From positions 806,001 through 870,000 of the forward strand of contig NZ_BHZC01000001.1 of the NCBI RefSeq assembly GCF_003865135.1: a stretch of 64,000 nt of DNA, given 5' to 3'. Shown here piece by piece: positions 20,032 to 28,730 of this stretch. The notes beneath the pieces were generated by a model. That model was given only the letters and a program-made list of their open reading frames with translations, was not told the DNA's origin and made no database searches. The position numbers were made by a program, and so were the translations under genes. The stretch comes from Streptomyces chrestomyceticus JCM 4735. GTDB taxonomy: Bacteria; Actinomycetota; Actinomycetes; Streptomycetales; Streptomycetaceae. Position 1 is the first letter of the stretch. Each line of letters opens with the position of its first letter.

Positions 20032-20927
20032 CCGACCAGAGCCGCGGTGATCTGACGCGTTGTCTGCGCGGCGACCCGGGGCTCGGTGGCGGCGTACGCG
20101 ACGTAGGCGTTCAGGCCGGTGGCCAGAGCCCAGCCGCGGCCCCGGAGCCAGGTGGCGTCGTCGGCGCCGAGGGCCGAACGGAAGACGGCCCGGGTGTCGG
20201 CGGACAGCAGGGTGAAGGCGATGACCAGGTCGCGGGCCGGGTCGCCGACGCCCAGTTCGCCGAAGTCGAGGACCGCGCCGAGGCGGCCGTCGACGGTCAG
20301 CAGATTGCCGGTGTGGAAGTCGCCGTGGAACCAGACGGGAGGCCGGCCCCAGGCGGGGGCCGCGAGCGCCGCGTCCCACAGGTCCGTCATGGCCGCGGCG
20401 TCGAACGCGGCGCCCGTCCGTGCGATGGCGGCGCGCGTGGCGTGGTCCCGATCGGCCAGCGATCCGGCGGTGAGGTACGCGCGGGCCTCGTCGGCCGGGC
20501 CGTCCGGTGGCGCGAAGCGCTGCAAAGCGGCCAGGAATTCCGCCAGTTCGACGGCGGCCCGGTGCGAGCCGGCCAGCGCGCCGACGGTCGCCACCTCACC
20601 GTCCAGCCAGCGGGTCACCGCCCAGGGCCACGGGAAACCGGGGCCCGGCTCCCCCACCGCCACCGGGACCGGGACGGCCAGCGACAGGTGCGGGGCGAGC
20701 CGGGGCAGCCAGGCGGCTTCCTTCCGGGCCTGCCCGACGGCGTCGGCGTGACGGGGCAGTCGTACGGACAGCTCCGTACCCAGCCGGTGGATCACGTGGT
20801 CCGAACCCGCCGGGTCGACCCGGGTCAGCGGCAGCCCCGCCCACTGCGGGAACTGCGCCGCGATCAGGCGGGCGACCAAGGGGGTGGTGATGGCGGGGCG
20901 GAAGTCGTCGGACGGCCCGGTCGCCAC
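20028..20927 (-). CDS. Aminoglycoside/macrolide phosphotransferase-family kinase
   Basis: 299-residue small-molecule kinase of the APH/CotH-like fold. The catalytic loop is HGDFHTGNLL and the metal-binding motif is LDFGELGVGDPARDL. The N-terminal ATP-binding lobe has the usual SVRLPRHADAVGQARKEA region with the conserved lysine/glutamate pair. GTG at 20927 is preceded by AGGAG at good spacing and is preferred over the ATG 54 bases upstream. The substrate cannot be told from sequence; homologues include hygromycin and aminoglycoside kinases and many unassigned enzymes. Its TAG stop lies inside the CTAG of the inserted MITE. Confidence 0.88.
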   Translation of the reverse strand: MATGPSDDFRPAITTPLVARLIAAQFPQWAGLPLTRVDPAGSDHVIHRLGTELSVRLPRHADAVGQARKEAAWLPRLAPHLSLAVPVPVAVGEPGPGFPWPWAVTRWLDGEVATVGALAGSHRAAVELAEFLAALQRFAPPDGPADEARAYLTAGSLADRDHATRAAIARTGAAFDAAAMTDLWDAALAAPAWGRPPVWFHGDFHTGNLLTVDGRLGAVLDFGELGVGDPARDLVIAFTLLSADTRAVFRSALGADDATWLRGRGWALATGLNAYVAYAATEPRVAAQTTRQITAALVG

Positions 20928-21061
20928 ATGCGGCTCCTGCTGTCGGCCCGCTCGGCCGGCGGGCGGTCCGGGCCATCTCACTCCACCGCGGCCACCGCGG
21001 CGACCGGTTTTCCGGGCGCCGCGTACGTATTGCCCGGATACGTACCGCGTACGCGCTCCTC

Positions 21062-21727
21062 TCAGGGCGCGGAGGACGCGGCGCGCAGCACAGCGATCAC
21101 CTCGTCGTCACCGACCTGGTCGAAGTCGTCGTACCACTCACCCACCGCACGGAAGTGGTCCGGCTGGTGCAGGACGAGCACGCGGTCGGCCTCCCCCGAC
21201 AGTTCCCTGACGGCGTCGCGGGAACCGACCGGCGCGGCGAGCGCCAGATGCGCGGGCCGCCGACGGCGCAGGTGCCGCAGGGCCGCGAGGGCGGTCAGGC
21301 CGGTCGCCAGGCCGTCGTCGACGAGGAGTACGGCCCGCCCGGTGATGCGGGGCTCGGGGCGGCCCTCGCGGTAGAGGTCCTCCCGCCGGCGCAGCTCGGC
21401 GCGTTCGCGCGCGACGGAGGACGCGAGCCCGTCCTCGGCCAGGCCCAGGAACCGCAGGGCCCGCTGGTCGAAGACGGGCCGTTCCTCGCCGACGAGGGCG
21501 CCGATGCCGGTCTCGGGCGAACCGGGTGCGCCGATCTTGCGGGCCACCAGTACGTCGAGCGGCGCCCGGAACTCCTGGGCGACCCCGGCGGCCACCGGCA
21601 CACCACCGCGCGGCAGGGCCAGGACGAGCGGGTCGGCGGCGCCGTACGGCCATGGCGCGGTGTCGGTCGGCGCGCGCAGCCACCGGGCGAGAGCCCGGCC
21701 TGCGTGCCGGCGGTCGGTGAAGCGCAT
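21062..21727 (-). CDS. Phosphoribosyltransferase-family protein
   Basis: 221 residues with the PRPP-binding motif VLLVDDGLATGLTA and the early LALPRGGVPVA loop, so it belongs to the type I phosphoribosyltransferase fold. Proteins of this exact layout (LALPRGG, LDVLVARKIG, then the VDDG motif) are common, poorly characterised cytoplasmic proteins in actinomycetes, often linked with stress or dormancy genes. No purine or pyrimidine genes lie nearby, so a nucleotide-salvage role is not indicated. It stands alone, 134 bp from the start of the phosphotransferase gene. Confidence 0.85.
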   Translation of the reverse strand: MRFTDRRHAGRALARWLRAPTDTAPWPYGAADPLVLALPRGGVPVAAGVAQEFRAPLDVLVARKIGAPGSPETGIGALVGEERPVFDQRALRFLGLAEDGLASSVARERAELRRREDLYREGRPEPRITGRAVLLVDDGLATGLTALAALRHLRRRRPAHLALAAPVGSRDAVRELSGEADRVLVLHQPDHFRAVGEWYDDFDQVGDDEVIAVLRAASSAP

Positions 21728-21914
21728 ACGTGCTCCTCGTCCTCGGGCGTCGAGGGTGCTCCGGTGCGTACCGCGGCGACCGGGACAAGCCGCCTCTGCC
21801 TGCCGGCAGGGTGATCAAAAGCGTTTGCGAGCAGGGCTTCGGCCGGTTAGACAGTACCGCTGGTCCTCGCCATGAAGGGTGCGGGGACACGACACCGGAA
21901 GGAGGGACAAGCCC

Positions 21915-22037
21915 GTGATCCCCATGATCGTCGCGATTGCGTCCTCCCGGGGGTACGGACCGCGTCCGGCACCGGAGCGGACGAACGCCTTCAGCCTTCA
22001 CCGGAGTGTGCCCCGACCGTGCCTACGAACGACCTGA
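21915..22037 (+). CDS. Candidate 40-residue upstream ORF before the GNAT gene
   Basis: A GTG (or an in-frame ATG nine bases later) preceded by a near-perfect AAGGAGGG opens a 40-codon frame that ends at 22037, 19 bases inside the acetyltransferase gene in another frame. The strong ribosome site contrasts with the weak one of the acetyltransferase, so it could couple translation of the two. Nothing in the peptide is recognisable. The rest of the 291-bp gap (21728-22018) shows no other gene. Confidence 0.3.
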   Translation: MIPMIVAIASSRGYGPRPAPERTNAFSLHRSVPRPCLRTT

Positions 22038-22984
22038 CCGTGCGCCCGATCACCGGGCGCGACGAACTCGACCTCTTCTGCCGTCTGCCGTACGTCCTCG
22101 ACGACGAATTGGCGGACGACCTCGCCGCCGGCCGCCGACGCCCGGAATGGATGTGGGTCGCCCTGCGCGGTGAGCGCCTGCTGGCCAGAGTGGCCTGGTG
22201 GGGCCGGCCGGCCGACGCCACACCGCAGCTCCTGGACATCGTCGACGTCGAAGACGGTGCCACGGAACGCGACGACGCCGTGGACATCGGAGTGCGGCTG
22301 CTGCGTACCGCGATGGCCGCCACGCTCCCGGACGGGCCACGTCCCGCTGACGGCGGCCCTGTTGAGTACAGCCGCTTCGTCCCGCCGCACTGGCGTGAGG
22401 ACCCGGCGACCAGGCAGGCCGTCGAGGACCGCATGGCCGTACTGGAACGGACCGGTGCCCGGCTCTTCGTCGAAAGGCTGCGCCTGGAGTGGCGCCCGGA
22501 AAGCGAGGCGCTCCCCGACCCCGGAAAGCGCCTCGCTTTCCGGCCGGTCCACGACGGCGAGGAACTCGTGGCCCTGATGGCGTCGGCCCTGGAGGGGACG
22601 CTGGATGCCCACAGCCGCGCCGACCTGGCCCGGATGTCCGTGCACGAAGCGGCCGTCGAGCACTACGAGGACGAGCTGGCGCGCTACCCGAGTCCCCGGG
22701 ACTGGTGGCGCGTCGCGACCCTGCCCGGGGGCGAGCCGGTGGGCTTCGTCATCCCGGCCCGCAATGCCTACAACCCGATCATCGCCTATATCGCGGTCCT
22801 GCCCGCGCACCGCGGCAACGGCTACATCGACGACATCCTCGCCGAGGGCACCCGCGTCCTCGCCGAGCAGCACGTCCCCCGTATCCGGGCCGCCACCGAC
22901 CTCGGCAACGTCCCGATGGCGAACGCCTTCCGGCGGGCCGGTTACCGCAACTTCCAGCGTGAGATCAAGATGACGTGGAGCTGA
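22019..22984 (+). CDS. GNAT-family N-acetyltransferase
   Basis: 321 residues. The C-terminal half shows the acetyl-CoA-binding pattern VLPAHRGNGYIDDILAEGTR and the LGNVPMANAFRRAGY motif typical of GNAT enzymes. The N-terminal half may be a second, degenerate GNAT fold or a substrate domain. The GTG at 22019 has GGAG 11 bases upstream; translation may be assisted by the short ORF that overlaps its start. Substrate unknown. It ends 139 bp before the next membrane-protein gene. Confidence 0.85.
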   Translation: MPTNDLTVRPITGRDELDLFCRLPYVLDDELADDLAAGRRRPEWMWVALRGERLLARVAWWGRPADATPQLLDIVDVEDGATERDDAVDIGVRLLRTAMAATLPDGPRPADGGPVEYSRFVPPHWREDPATRQAVEDRMAVLERTGARLFVERLRLEWRPESEALPDPGKRLAFRPVHDGEELVALMASALEGTLDAHSRADLARMSVHEAAVEHYEDELARYPSPRDWWRVATLPGGEPVGFVIPARNAYNPIIAYIAVLPAHRGNGYIDDILAEGTRVLAEQHVPRIRAATDLGNVPMANAFRRAGYRNFQREIKMTWS

Positions 22985-23123
22985 GCCGGTCCGGTACCGG
23001 GCGGGACCACGCGACATGTCGTCCCTCTCCCCGACCGACCCCCAGTCCACCCTTGGGGTAGGACGGGGTACAACCAGGGAGGTCCCGGATGAAGGCGCGG
23101 TCCGGCGTCACCACCCTTGGAGC

Positions 23124-23723
23124 ATGACGACAACAGCACAGCGCTCGCTTCTCTGGGGTCCCCTCCTGTTCGGCGCCTACGGAGTGATCCGTCTCCTCGA
23201 CGGGCTCGACGGCGTCAAGGGGCCGGGACTCGCCTGGACGACCGGGCATCTGTGCTTTCTTGCCGGTCTCGTCTTCTTCGCCCAGGGGTTTGCCGCCATG
23301 CGGAAGGCGGCGGGAAGTGACCTGTGGTCCTCGGCGGGGTTCTGGACCGGCGGCGCTGGTGTCGTCGCGCTCGCGGTCCAGTTCAGCGTCGACATCACGA
23401 CGGGCCTGATGGCGGGCAGTCATACGGAGATGGCCGAGCTGACGGGCGACTTCCAGTCCGTACCGGGCGTCGAGTTCGCCTTCTACCTCGTCGGCCCGCT
23501 GCTCTTCTTCGTGGGCCAGTTGCTGCTCACCGGCCGGCTGGCCGCCTTGCGTGCCCTCGCCCCGTGGGCGCCGGTCCTCGTCCTCGCCACCTCCCTGCTC
23601 ACCTCCGCCTTCAAGGACCTGATCCCGCTCGGCGCCGTACTGCTGCTGCTCTCCTACGCCCCGCTGTGGCGGACCGGCGTCTCCCGGGCCTCGGCCGTGC
23701 CCTCCTTGCGCGCACGAACCTGA
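23124..23723 (+). CDS. Integral membrane protein of unknown function
   Basis: 199 residues with about five hydrophobic segments spread along the chain (near 9-25, 38-55, 70-90, 118-138 and 148-180). There is no signal peptide and no recognised catalytic or transport motif. The ATG lies just after CCACCCTTGGAGC; that CACCCTTGG string also occurs about 50 bases upstream, at 23050-23058, and might be a regulatory repeat. I do not recognise the family. The next gene, an AraC regulator, begins 51 bp downstream on the same strand. Confidence 0.7.
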   Translation: MTTTAQRSLLWGPLLFGAYGVIRLLDGLDGVKGPGLAWTTGHLCFLAGLVFFAQGFAAMRKAAGSDLWSSAGFWTGGAGVVALAVQFSVDITTGLMAGSHTEMAELTGDFQSVPGVEFAFYLVGPLLFFVGQLLLTGRLAALRALAPWAPVLVLATSLLTSAFKDLIPLGAVLLLLSYAPLWRTGVSRASAVPSLRART

Positions 23724-23774
23724 GGCGGCGGCCCCACCGGTCCGGAGCGCCGGTGCGCCTTTCATAATGTCGGC

Positions 23775-24611
23775 ATGACCACCGCCGACGGCTGGGTGCG
23801 GTACTGGCGCGACGGCGACCGCCCCGTGGAGGCCATGCACGCGCACTTCTTCGACCACGTCTACCCACCGCACAGCCACCACAGTTACTCCTTCGGCATC
23901 ACCGACGCCGGCGCCCAGAGCTTCCACTGCCGGGGCGGCACCCACACCAGCGGCGCCGGCATGGTGATGGCCTTCAACCCGGACGAGGTGCACGACGGCT
24001 GGGCGGCGGCCGACCTCGGGTACCGGTACCGGATCATGCACATCGGCCCGTCCGTGGTCAGCGACATGATCAGCGACGCCACCGAGGGCCGCACCGACGC
24101 GCTGCCCCTCTTCCCCGACCCCGTACTGACCGACCGGGCGCTCACCGACGCCCTCGCCCGGCTGCACGCCGCGCTCGTCGGCGCGGCGAATCCACTGGTC
24201 CGCGACGAGCGCCTGACCGCCGCCGTCACCGCCATGGCCCGCCGCGGCGCGTCCAGGACGGCGTCCCCCGTACGGGCCCGGACACCGACCGACCGCGCCC
24301 GCCGCCAGGCGGCCCACCGGGCCAGGGACCTGCTGGACGAGGCGCTCCTGGAGCCGATGACCGCGGAGCAGCTTGCGGCGGCCGCCGGATGCAGCCGGTT
24401 CGCGCTCTACCGTGCCTTCCGCGCCGAGTTCGGTCTCGCGCCGAGCGACTACCAGCGGCAGTTGCGCCTGCGGCACGCGCGTACGCTGCTCAGATCCGGT
24501 GCCGCGCCGGCCGACGCGGCCGCGGCCACCGGCTTCGCCGACCAGGCGCACTTCAGCCGCTGGTTCCAGCGCGTGTACGGCGTCACACCCGGCACCTTTC
24601 GCCGCGCGTGA
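23775..24611 (+). CDS. AraC-family regulator with cupin sensor
   Basis: 278 residues. The N-terminal domain is a cupin-like ligand-binding fold with HVYPPHSHHSYSFG and FNPDEVHDG, as in AraC-type sensors. The C-terminal domain carries two helix-turn-helix motifs, ELAAAAGCSRFALYRAFR and ATGFADQAHFSRWFQRVYG. It follows a membrane-protein gene by 51 bp and precedes a methyltransferase gene on the same strand. The ligand is unknown. Confidence 0.9.
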   Translation: MTTADGWVRYWRDGDRPVEAMHAHFFDHVYPPHSHHSYSFGITDAGAQSFHCRGGTHTSGAGMVMAFNPDEVHDGWAAADLGYRYRIMHIGPSVVSDMISDATEGRTDALPLFPDPVLTDRALTDALARLHAALVGAANPLVRDERLTAAVTAMARRGASRTASPVRARTPTDRARRQAAHRARDLLDEALLEPMTAEQLAAAAGCSRFALYRAFRAEFGLAPSDYQRQLRLRHARTLLRSGAAPADAAAATGFADQAHFSRWFQRVYGVTPGTFRRA

Positions 24612-24688
24612 CGGGCCGTCCGACGGCGACCGGTGACGGCCGGCGGCAATCGGCGTGCCCAACGGGCCCGTTCTGATGAACTGACCGC

Positions 24689-25384
24689 ATGACGTCGCTG
24701 CTGCCCCGCCTCCTCCAAGCACTCGACCTGTTCAACGCCGCGCATCCCTGGGACCACAACGCCCACTTCCACCCGTGGATCCTGCGGCAGCTCCCCCGGC
24801 GCTTCGACAGTGCCCTGGACGTCGGATCCGGCAGCGGTGTCCTGGTCAGGCTGCTGGCCGCCCGTGCCACCACGGTGCACGGCATCGACTCCGACCCGGC
24901 GATCGTCGCCCGGGCGCGGGAGCTGACTCCGCCCGCGAACGCGGCCGGCGTGACCTTCACGGTCGCCGACGCGCCCACCGGAATCCCGGGCGGCTCCTAC
25001 GACGTCATCACCTGCGTCGCCGTCCTCCACCACCTGCCGCTCGCCGACGCGCTCGCCGCCTTCCGCGACCACCTGGCTCCCGGCGGCACCCTGGTCGTCG
25101 TCGGGCTGGCCCGTCAGCAGACGCCCGTGGACCACCTGCTCGCCGCCGTGTCCGCCCCGCTCAACGCCGCCATCGGTTGGCGCAGGAACCGCGGCCGCAC
25201 GTCGCCCGCACCCCGGCCGGTCGCGATGACCGCCGTGACCCGCCCTGCGGACACCAGCTTCCCCGCCATCGCCCGCGAGGCCCGCCGCATCCTGCCCGGC
25301 GCCCGCCTCCGCCGTCGGCTGTTCTGGCGGTACACGCTCGTCTGGCGGCACCGCCCGCACGGCCACGGCGATGTCCGGATGTGA
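24689..25384 (+). CDS. Class I SAM-dependent methyltransferase
   Basis: 231 residues with the SAM-binding motif ALDVGSGSG, an acidic residue after HGIDSD, and CVAVLHHLPLAD as motif IV. This is the pattern of a Rossmann-type small-molecule methyltransferase. The C-terminus is basic and lacks the usual final strand motif. Substrate unknown. It lies between an AraC regulator and a GlxA-type regulator, all transcribed rightward, with no biosynthetic genes beside it. Confidence 0.85.
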   Translation: MTSLLPRLLQALDLFNAAHPWDHNAHFHPWILRQLPRRFDSALDVGSGSGVLVRLLAARATTVHGIDSDPAIVARARELTPPANAAGVTFTVADAPTGIPGGSYDVITCVAVLHHLPLADALAAFRDHLAPGGTLVVVGLARQQTPVDHLLAAVSAPLNAAIGWRRNRGRTSPAPRPVAMTAVTRPADTSFPAIAREARRILPGARLRRRLFWRYTLVWRHRPHGHGDVRM

Positions 25385-25432
25385 CAGGTAATCGTCATTG
25401 CGGTCACCGACGGCAGCGGTGAGGATCACTTC

Positions 25433-26425
25433 ATGCCCACCGCACACCATGTCGTCATCGCGGTCTTCCCCGATGTCGACCTCCTCGACGTCACCGGCCC
25501 GGCCGAGGTCTTCGCGCTGGCCAACCGGGAGACCGGAGGCCGCGCCGGCTACCGGGTGCGCCTCGCCGGGCCGGCCGCGGGCGCGGTCCGTACGTCGGCG
25601 GGTGTGCGGCTGTTCGCCGACGTGGCCTTCGCGGAGGTGGGCGAACAGGTGGACACGCTGCTCGTACCGGGCGCGGTCGACATGACCGACGACGGCCCGG
25701 TGGCCCGTACCGATCCCGCTGTCGTGGCGTGGGTGCGGGAGACGGCCCCGTACGCGCGGCGGGTCGCGTCGGTGTGTGTGGGCGCGCATCTGCTGGCCGC
25801 GGCCGGGCTGCTGGGCGGGAAGACGGCGACCACCCACTGGTCGACCTCCGCCCAGCTCGCCGCCGACCACCCGGACGTCACGGTCGACCCGGACCCGATC
25901 TTCGTCCGCTCCGACTGCGGCCGGCTGTGGACCGGGGCCGGGATCAGCGCCTGCCTGGACCTCGCGCTGGCGCTGGTGGCCGAGGACCAGGGCGAGCAGA
26001 CGGCCCTGGCGGTCGCCCGGCAGCTCGTGATGTACCTCAAACGGCAGGGCGGCCAGAGCCAGTTCTCCGTACCGCTCAGCCGCCCCGCCGCCGAGCGCCG
26101 GGACATCGACGAGCTACGGCTGTGGATCTCCGACCACCTCGACGAGGATCTGTCCGCACCGGCCCTGGCCGCCCGGATGTGCCTCAGCGAACGGCACTTC
26201 GCCCGCGTCTTCAAACAGGAGACCGGCAGCAGCCCCGCCGCCTATGTCGAGGCGGCCCGTGTCGAGCTGGCCCGGCGCCTGCTGGAGACCACCGACTGCC
26301 CGCTCGACCAGGTGGCCGCCGCGGCCGGGCTCGGCTCGGCGGAGACCCTGCACCGGGCGTTCAGACGGCAGCTCGCCACCACCCCGGCGGCCTACCGCCG
26401 TCGCTTCCGTACCCGGGCCGGCTGA
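25433..26425 (+). CDS. GlxA-type AraC regulator with DJ-1/PfpI domain
   Basis: 330-residue regulator: a DJ-1/PfpI-like N-terminal domain (IAVFPDVDLLDVTGPAEVF; ASVCVGAHLLAAAGLL contains the elbow cysteine) fused to an AraC DNA-binding domain (LSERHFARVFKQETG; AAAAGLGSAETLHRAFRR). It starts 48 bp after a methyltransferase gene. The isochorismatase-like hydrolase gene begins 113 bp downstream on the same strand, a pairing that is common for this regulator class, so that hydrolase is its most likely target. Confidence 0.9.
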   Translation: MPTAHHVVIAVFPDVDLLDVTGPAEVFALANRETGGRAGYRVRLAGPAAGAVRTSAGVRLFADVAFAEVGEQVDTLLVPGAVDMTDDGPVARTDPAVVAWVRETAPYARRVASVCVGAHLLAAAGLLGGKTATTHWSTSAQLAADHPDVTVDPDPIFVRSDCGRLWTGAGISACLDLALALVAEDQGEQTALAVARQLVMYLKRQGGQSQFSVPLSRPAAERRDIDELRLWISDHLDEDLSAPALAARMCLSERHFARVFKQETGSSPAAYVEAARVELARRLLETTDCPLDQVAAAAGLGSAETLHRAFRRQLATTPAAYRRRFRTRAG

Positions 26426-26538
26426 CCCGCCGCACCACCGGCACACCGATCCGTCTTTCTCCCCTGGGACAGCGAGGCGGCAGCCCCTGCCTTGCCGTCT
26501 TCTTCCCTTTTCTGCTGATTCGCCATGAAAGGTTCCCG

Positions 26539-27162
26539 ATGAACGCCACCTCCCCCGCCACGCCCCTGCGCGATGTGATCGGCCTGGACGGCCGGCCGCC
26601 GCGGCTGGGCGAGTCCGCCCTGCTCATGATCGACTTCCAGAACACCTACCGCACCGGCGTCATGGCCCTGGAGGGCGCCGACGAGGCCCTCGGGGCGGCC
26701 GCCCGCCTGCTGGAGCGGGCCCGCGCCACGGGCACCCCGGTCGTCCACATCGTCAACGACGGCGGCGAGGGCACCCCGTACGACATCCGCGCCCACATCG
26801 GCGCCATCAGCGACCAGGTCGCCCCCGCCGCGGGAGAACCGGTCGTCGTCAAACAGTTCCCGAACGCCTTCCACGCCACCGAGCTGGAGAAGACCCTGTC
26901 CGGCCTGGGCTTCGGGCCGGGCAGCGGCAAGGATCTGGTGCTGGCCGGCTTCATGACGCACATGTGCGTCGCCTTCACCGCACAGGGCGCCTTCAACCTG
27001 GGGTACCGGCCCACCGTCGTCGCCGACACCACCACCACCCGCGCCCTCGCCGCGCCGGACGGCTCCGTACTGTCCGCCGCCGCCCTCCGGACCGCGGCCC
27101 TGACCACGGTCACCGACCTGTTCGGGCTCGTCGTTCCCACCGCGGACGGCCTGCCGGCCTGA
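26539..27162 (+). CDS. Isochorismatase-family cysteine hydrolase
   Basis: 207-residue cysteine hydrolase. The catalytic aspartate lies in LLMIDFQNTY, the lysine in VVVKQFPNAFHAT and the nucleophilic cysteine in GFMTHMCVAFTA. All three residues of the Asp-Lys-Cys triad are present. Members hydrolyse small amides or the ether of isochorismate, and the substrate here is not predictable. ATG has GAAAGG seven bases upstream. It is preceded by a GlxA-type regulator, and a hairpin follows the gene. Confidence 0.88.
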   Translation: MNATSPATPLRDVIGLDGRPPRLGESALLMIDFQNTYRTGVMALEGADEALGAAARLLERARATGTPVVHIVNDGGEGTPYDIRAHIGAISDQVAPAAGEPVVVKQFPNAFHATELEKTLSGLGFGPGSGKDLVLAGFMTHMCVAFTAQGAFNLGYRPTVVADTTTTRALAAPDGSVLSAAALRTAALTTVTDLFGLVVPTADGLPA

Positions 27163-27180
27163 CCTTCGGTACCGCACGGC

Positions 27181-27222
27181 CGTACGGTCCCCACCCCCGT
27201 TCAACCGATCGGGGACCGTACG
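27181..27222. terminator. Hairpin terminator between convergent genes
   Basis: A perfect 12-bp stem, CGTACGGTCCCC/GGGGACCGTACG, with an 18-nt loop lies between the isochorismatase-like gene and the convergent methyltransferase gene. Confidence 0.7.
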
Positions 27223-27284
27223 ACCCTGCTCCCCGTCCCCCGGGCCTCCTTCCCCCGGACCGCCGTACGCGTGCCCGTCGCGGC

Positions 27285-27857
27285 TCACTCCCGTACGGCG
27301 CGGAAACGGAACCTCCCCTTCCCCAGGGTCACTTCGGCCCGGCCGAACCCGGCGGCACGCAACCGCCGCGGCAGGGTCTCCGGCGGGACGGGCACATAGG
27401 TGTCGCCCAGATGCAGCAGACGGAACGCCGTACTCGCGCAGCCGTCACAGCCGGCGAAGACGCCACCGGGGCGCAGCACCCGCCGGGCCTCGGCGAAGAG
27501 CCGGTCCTGCTGTTCCGGGGACGGCACGTGGTGCAGCATGGTGAAGCACACGACGGTGTCGAAACCGCCGTCGGGGAACGGCATCGACGCCCCGTCGCCG
27601 TGCACGACCTCGACCCTTCCCGCATAGATGTCCTGAAGTTTCTTGGCGAACTCCGCGTCGACTTCGAGGACACTGAGCTGACCCGGTGCGCGGCGCGCGA
27701 GGACGCGCGTGGTGGCACCGTAACCGGGACCGATCTCCAGGGTCCCGGCGCCGAGTTCGACTCCGTCGAGGGCCCAGGGCAGCAGTTTCCGCTCCACCCC
27801 CCGGGCCCACCTGTCGGAACTGCAGATCCACTGGTGCAAGCGATTCATGGAGGCCAT
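27285..27857 (-). CDS. Class I SAM-dependent methyltransferase
   Basis: 190 residues with motif I LEIGPGYG, VLEVDAEF for the ribose-binding acidic residue and VVCFTMLHHVP as motif IV. This is the small UbiE/Methyltransf_11-like group. The N-terminus (NRLHQWICSSDRWARGV) resembles that of phospholipid- or quinone-type methyltransferases. It is divergent from an AraC regulator that begins about 100 bp away and probably controls it. Substrate unknown. Confidence 0.87.
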   Translation of the reverse strand: MASMNRLHQWICSSDRWARGVERKLLPWALDGVELGAGTLEIGPGYGATTRVLARRAPGQLSVLEVDAEFAKKLQDIYAGRVEVVHGDGASMPFPDGGFDTVVCFTMLHHVPSPEQQDRLFAEARRVLRPGGVFAGCDGCASTAFRLLHLGDTYVPVPPETLPRRLRAAGFGRAEVTLGKGRFRFRAVRE

Positions 27858-27961
27858 GTGGCGATGCTAAGAAGCGCGGAGGACGTCCACCACGAGGTAG
27901 GGGGACACGTCCTGTCGCGATACGGACACCTCGTCCCGGGGGCGGGACGCCGGAAGCGGCG

Positions 27962-28675
27962 GTGGTGGTCGGCACCTTCGTGGTCGCCGACGGCCAGTGG
28001 TACGGGCGGCACTGGCACACGACGCACCAACTGGCCTGGGCGGAGAAGGGAGTCATCGCCGTACGCGCCCGGGGCAGCACCTGGGTCCTGCCGCCGACCA
28101 TGGCGCTGTGGATCCCGGCCGGCATCGAGCACGCGACGGGGGCGACCGGCCCGGTCGAGGGCCACAGCCTGTACTACGTGCCGGACCGCTGCCCGGTGCG
28201 CTGGACGGAGCCGACCGTCGTCGGCGTCTCGCCCCTGCTGCGCGAGCTGATCGGGTATCTGGCGGACGACAGCTTGTCGGCGTGTGCCAGGGAGCGCGCG
28301 GAAGCGGTCGTTCTCGATCAGTTGCGGCCAGTGTCGGTGGCGACGGTGCTGGCACCGCTGCCCCGCGACGACCGGGCGCGCCGCGTCGCACACGCCCTGC
28401 GCACGTGTCCGGCGGACGACCGGACCCTGGCCGAGTGGGGCGCGGAGGTCGGGGCCAGCGCGCGGACGCTGGCCCGCGCGTTCGCCGCGGAGACGGGGAT
28501 GCCGTTCGGCCAGTGGCGTACCCGGGCCCGTCTGCAGAGCGCGATGCCGTTGCTGGCGGGCGGTGCGACGGTGGCGGCGGTGGCGTGCCGGGTCGGGTAC
28601 GCGTCGCCGAGCGCGTTCGTGGCGGCGTTCCGGCGCGTGGTCGGGGTGCCGCCCGGGACGTACTTCTCGCCGTGA
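27962..28675 (+). CDS. AraC-family regulator
   Basis: 237 residues: a cupin N-domain (GRHWHTTHQLAWAEKGVIAV) and an AraC DNA-binding domain (EVGASARTLARAFAAETG; ACRVGYASPSAFVAAFRR). The only start codons in frame are the tandem GTGs at 27962/27965, with GGAAG five bases upstream. Other frames run past this point but lack family similarity. It is divergent from the methyltransferase gene. Its 3' end is convergent with the large phosphatase gene. Confidence 0.82.
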   Translation: MVVGTFVVADGQWYGRHWHTTHQLAWAEKGVIAVRARGSTWVLPPTMALWIPAGIEHATGATGPVEGHSLYYVPDRCPVRWTEPTVVGVSPLLRELIGYLADDSLSACARERAEAVVLDQLRPVSVATVLAPLPRDDRARRVAHALRTCPADDRTLAEWGAEVGASARTLARAFAAETGMPFGQWRTRARLQSAMPLLAGGATVAAVACRVGYASPSAFVAAFRRVVGVPPGTYFSP

Positions 28676-28730
28676 GGCGCACGGTTCCTCGCCGTGGGAC
28701 CGGCGGCTTCCCGCAGACGGACGGTGGACC

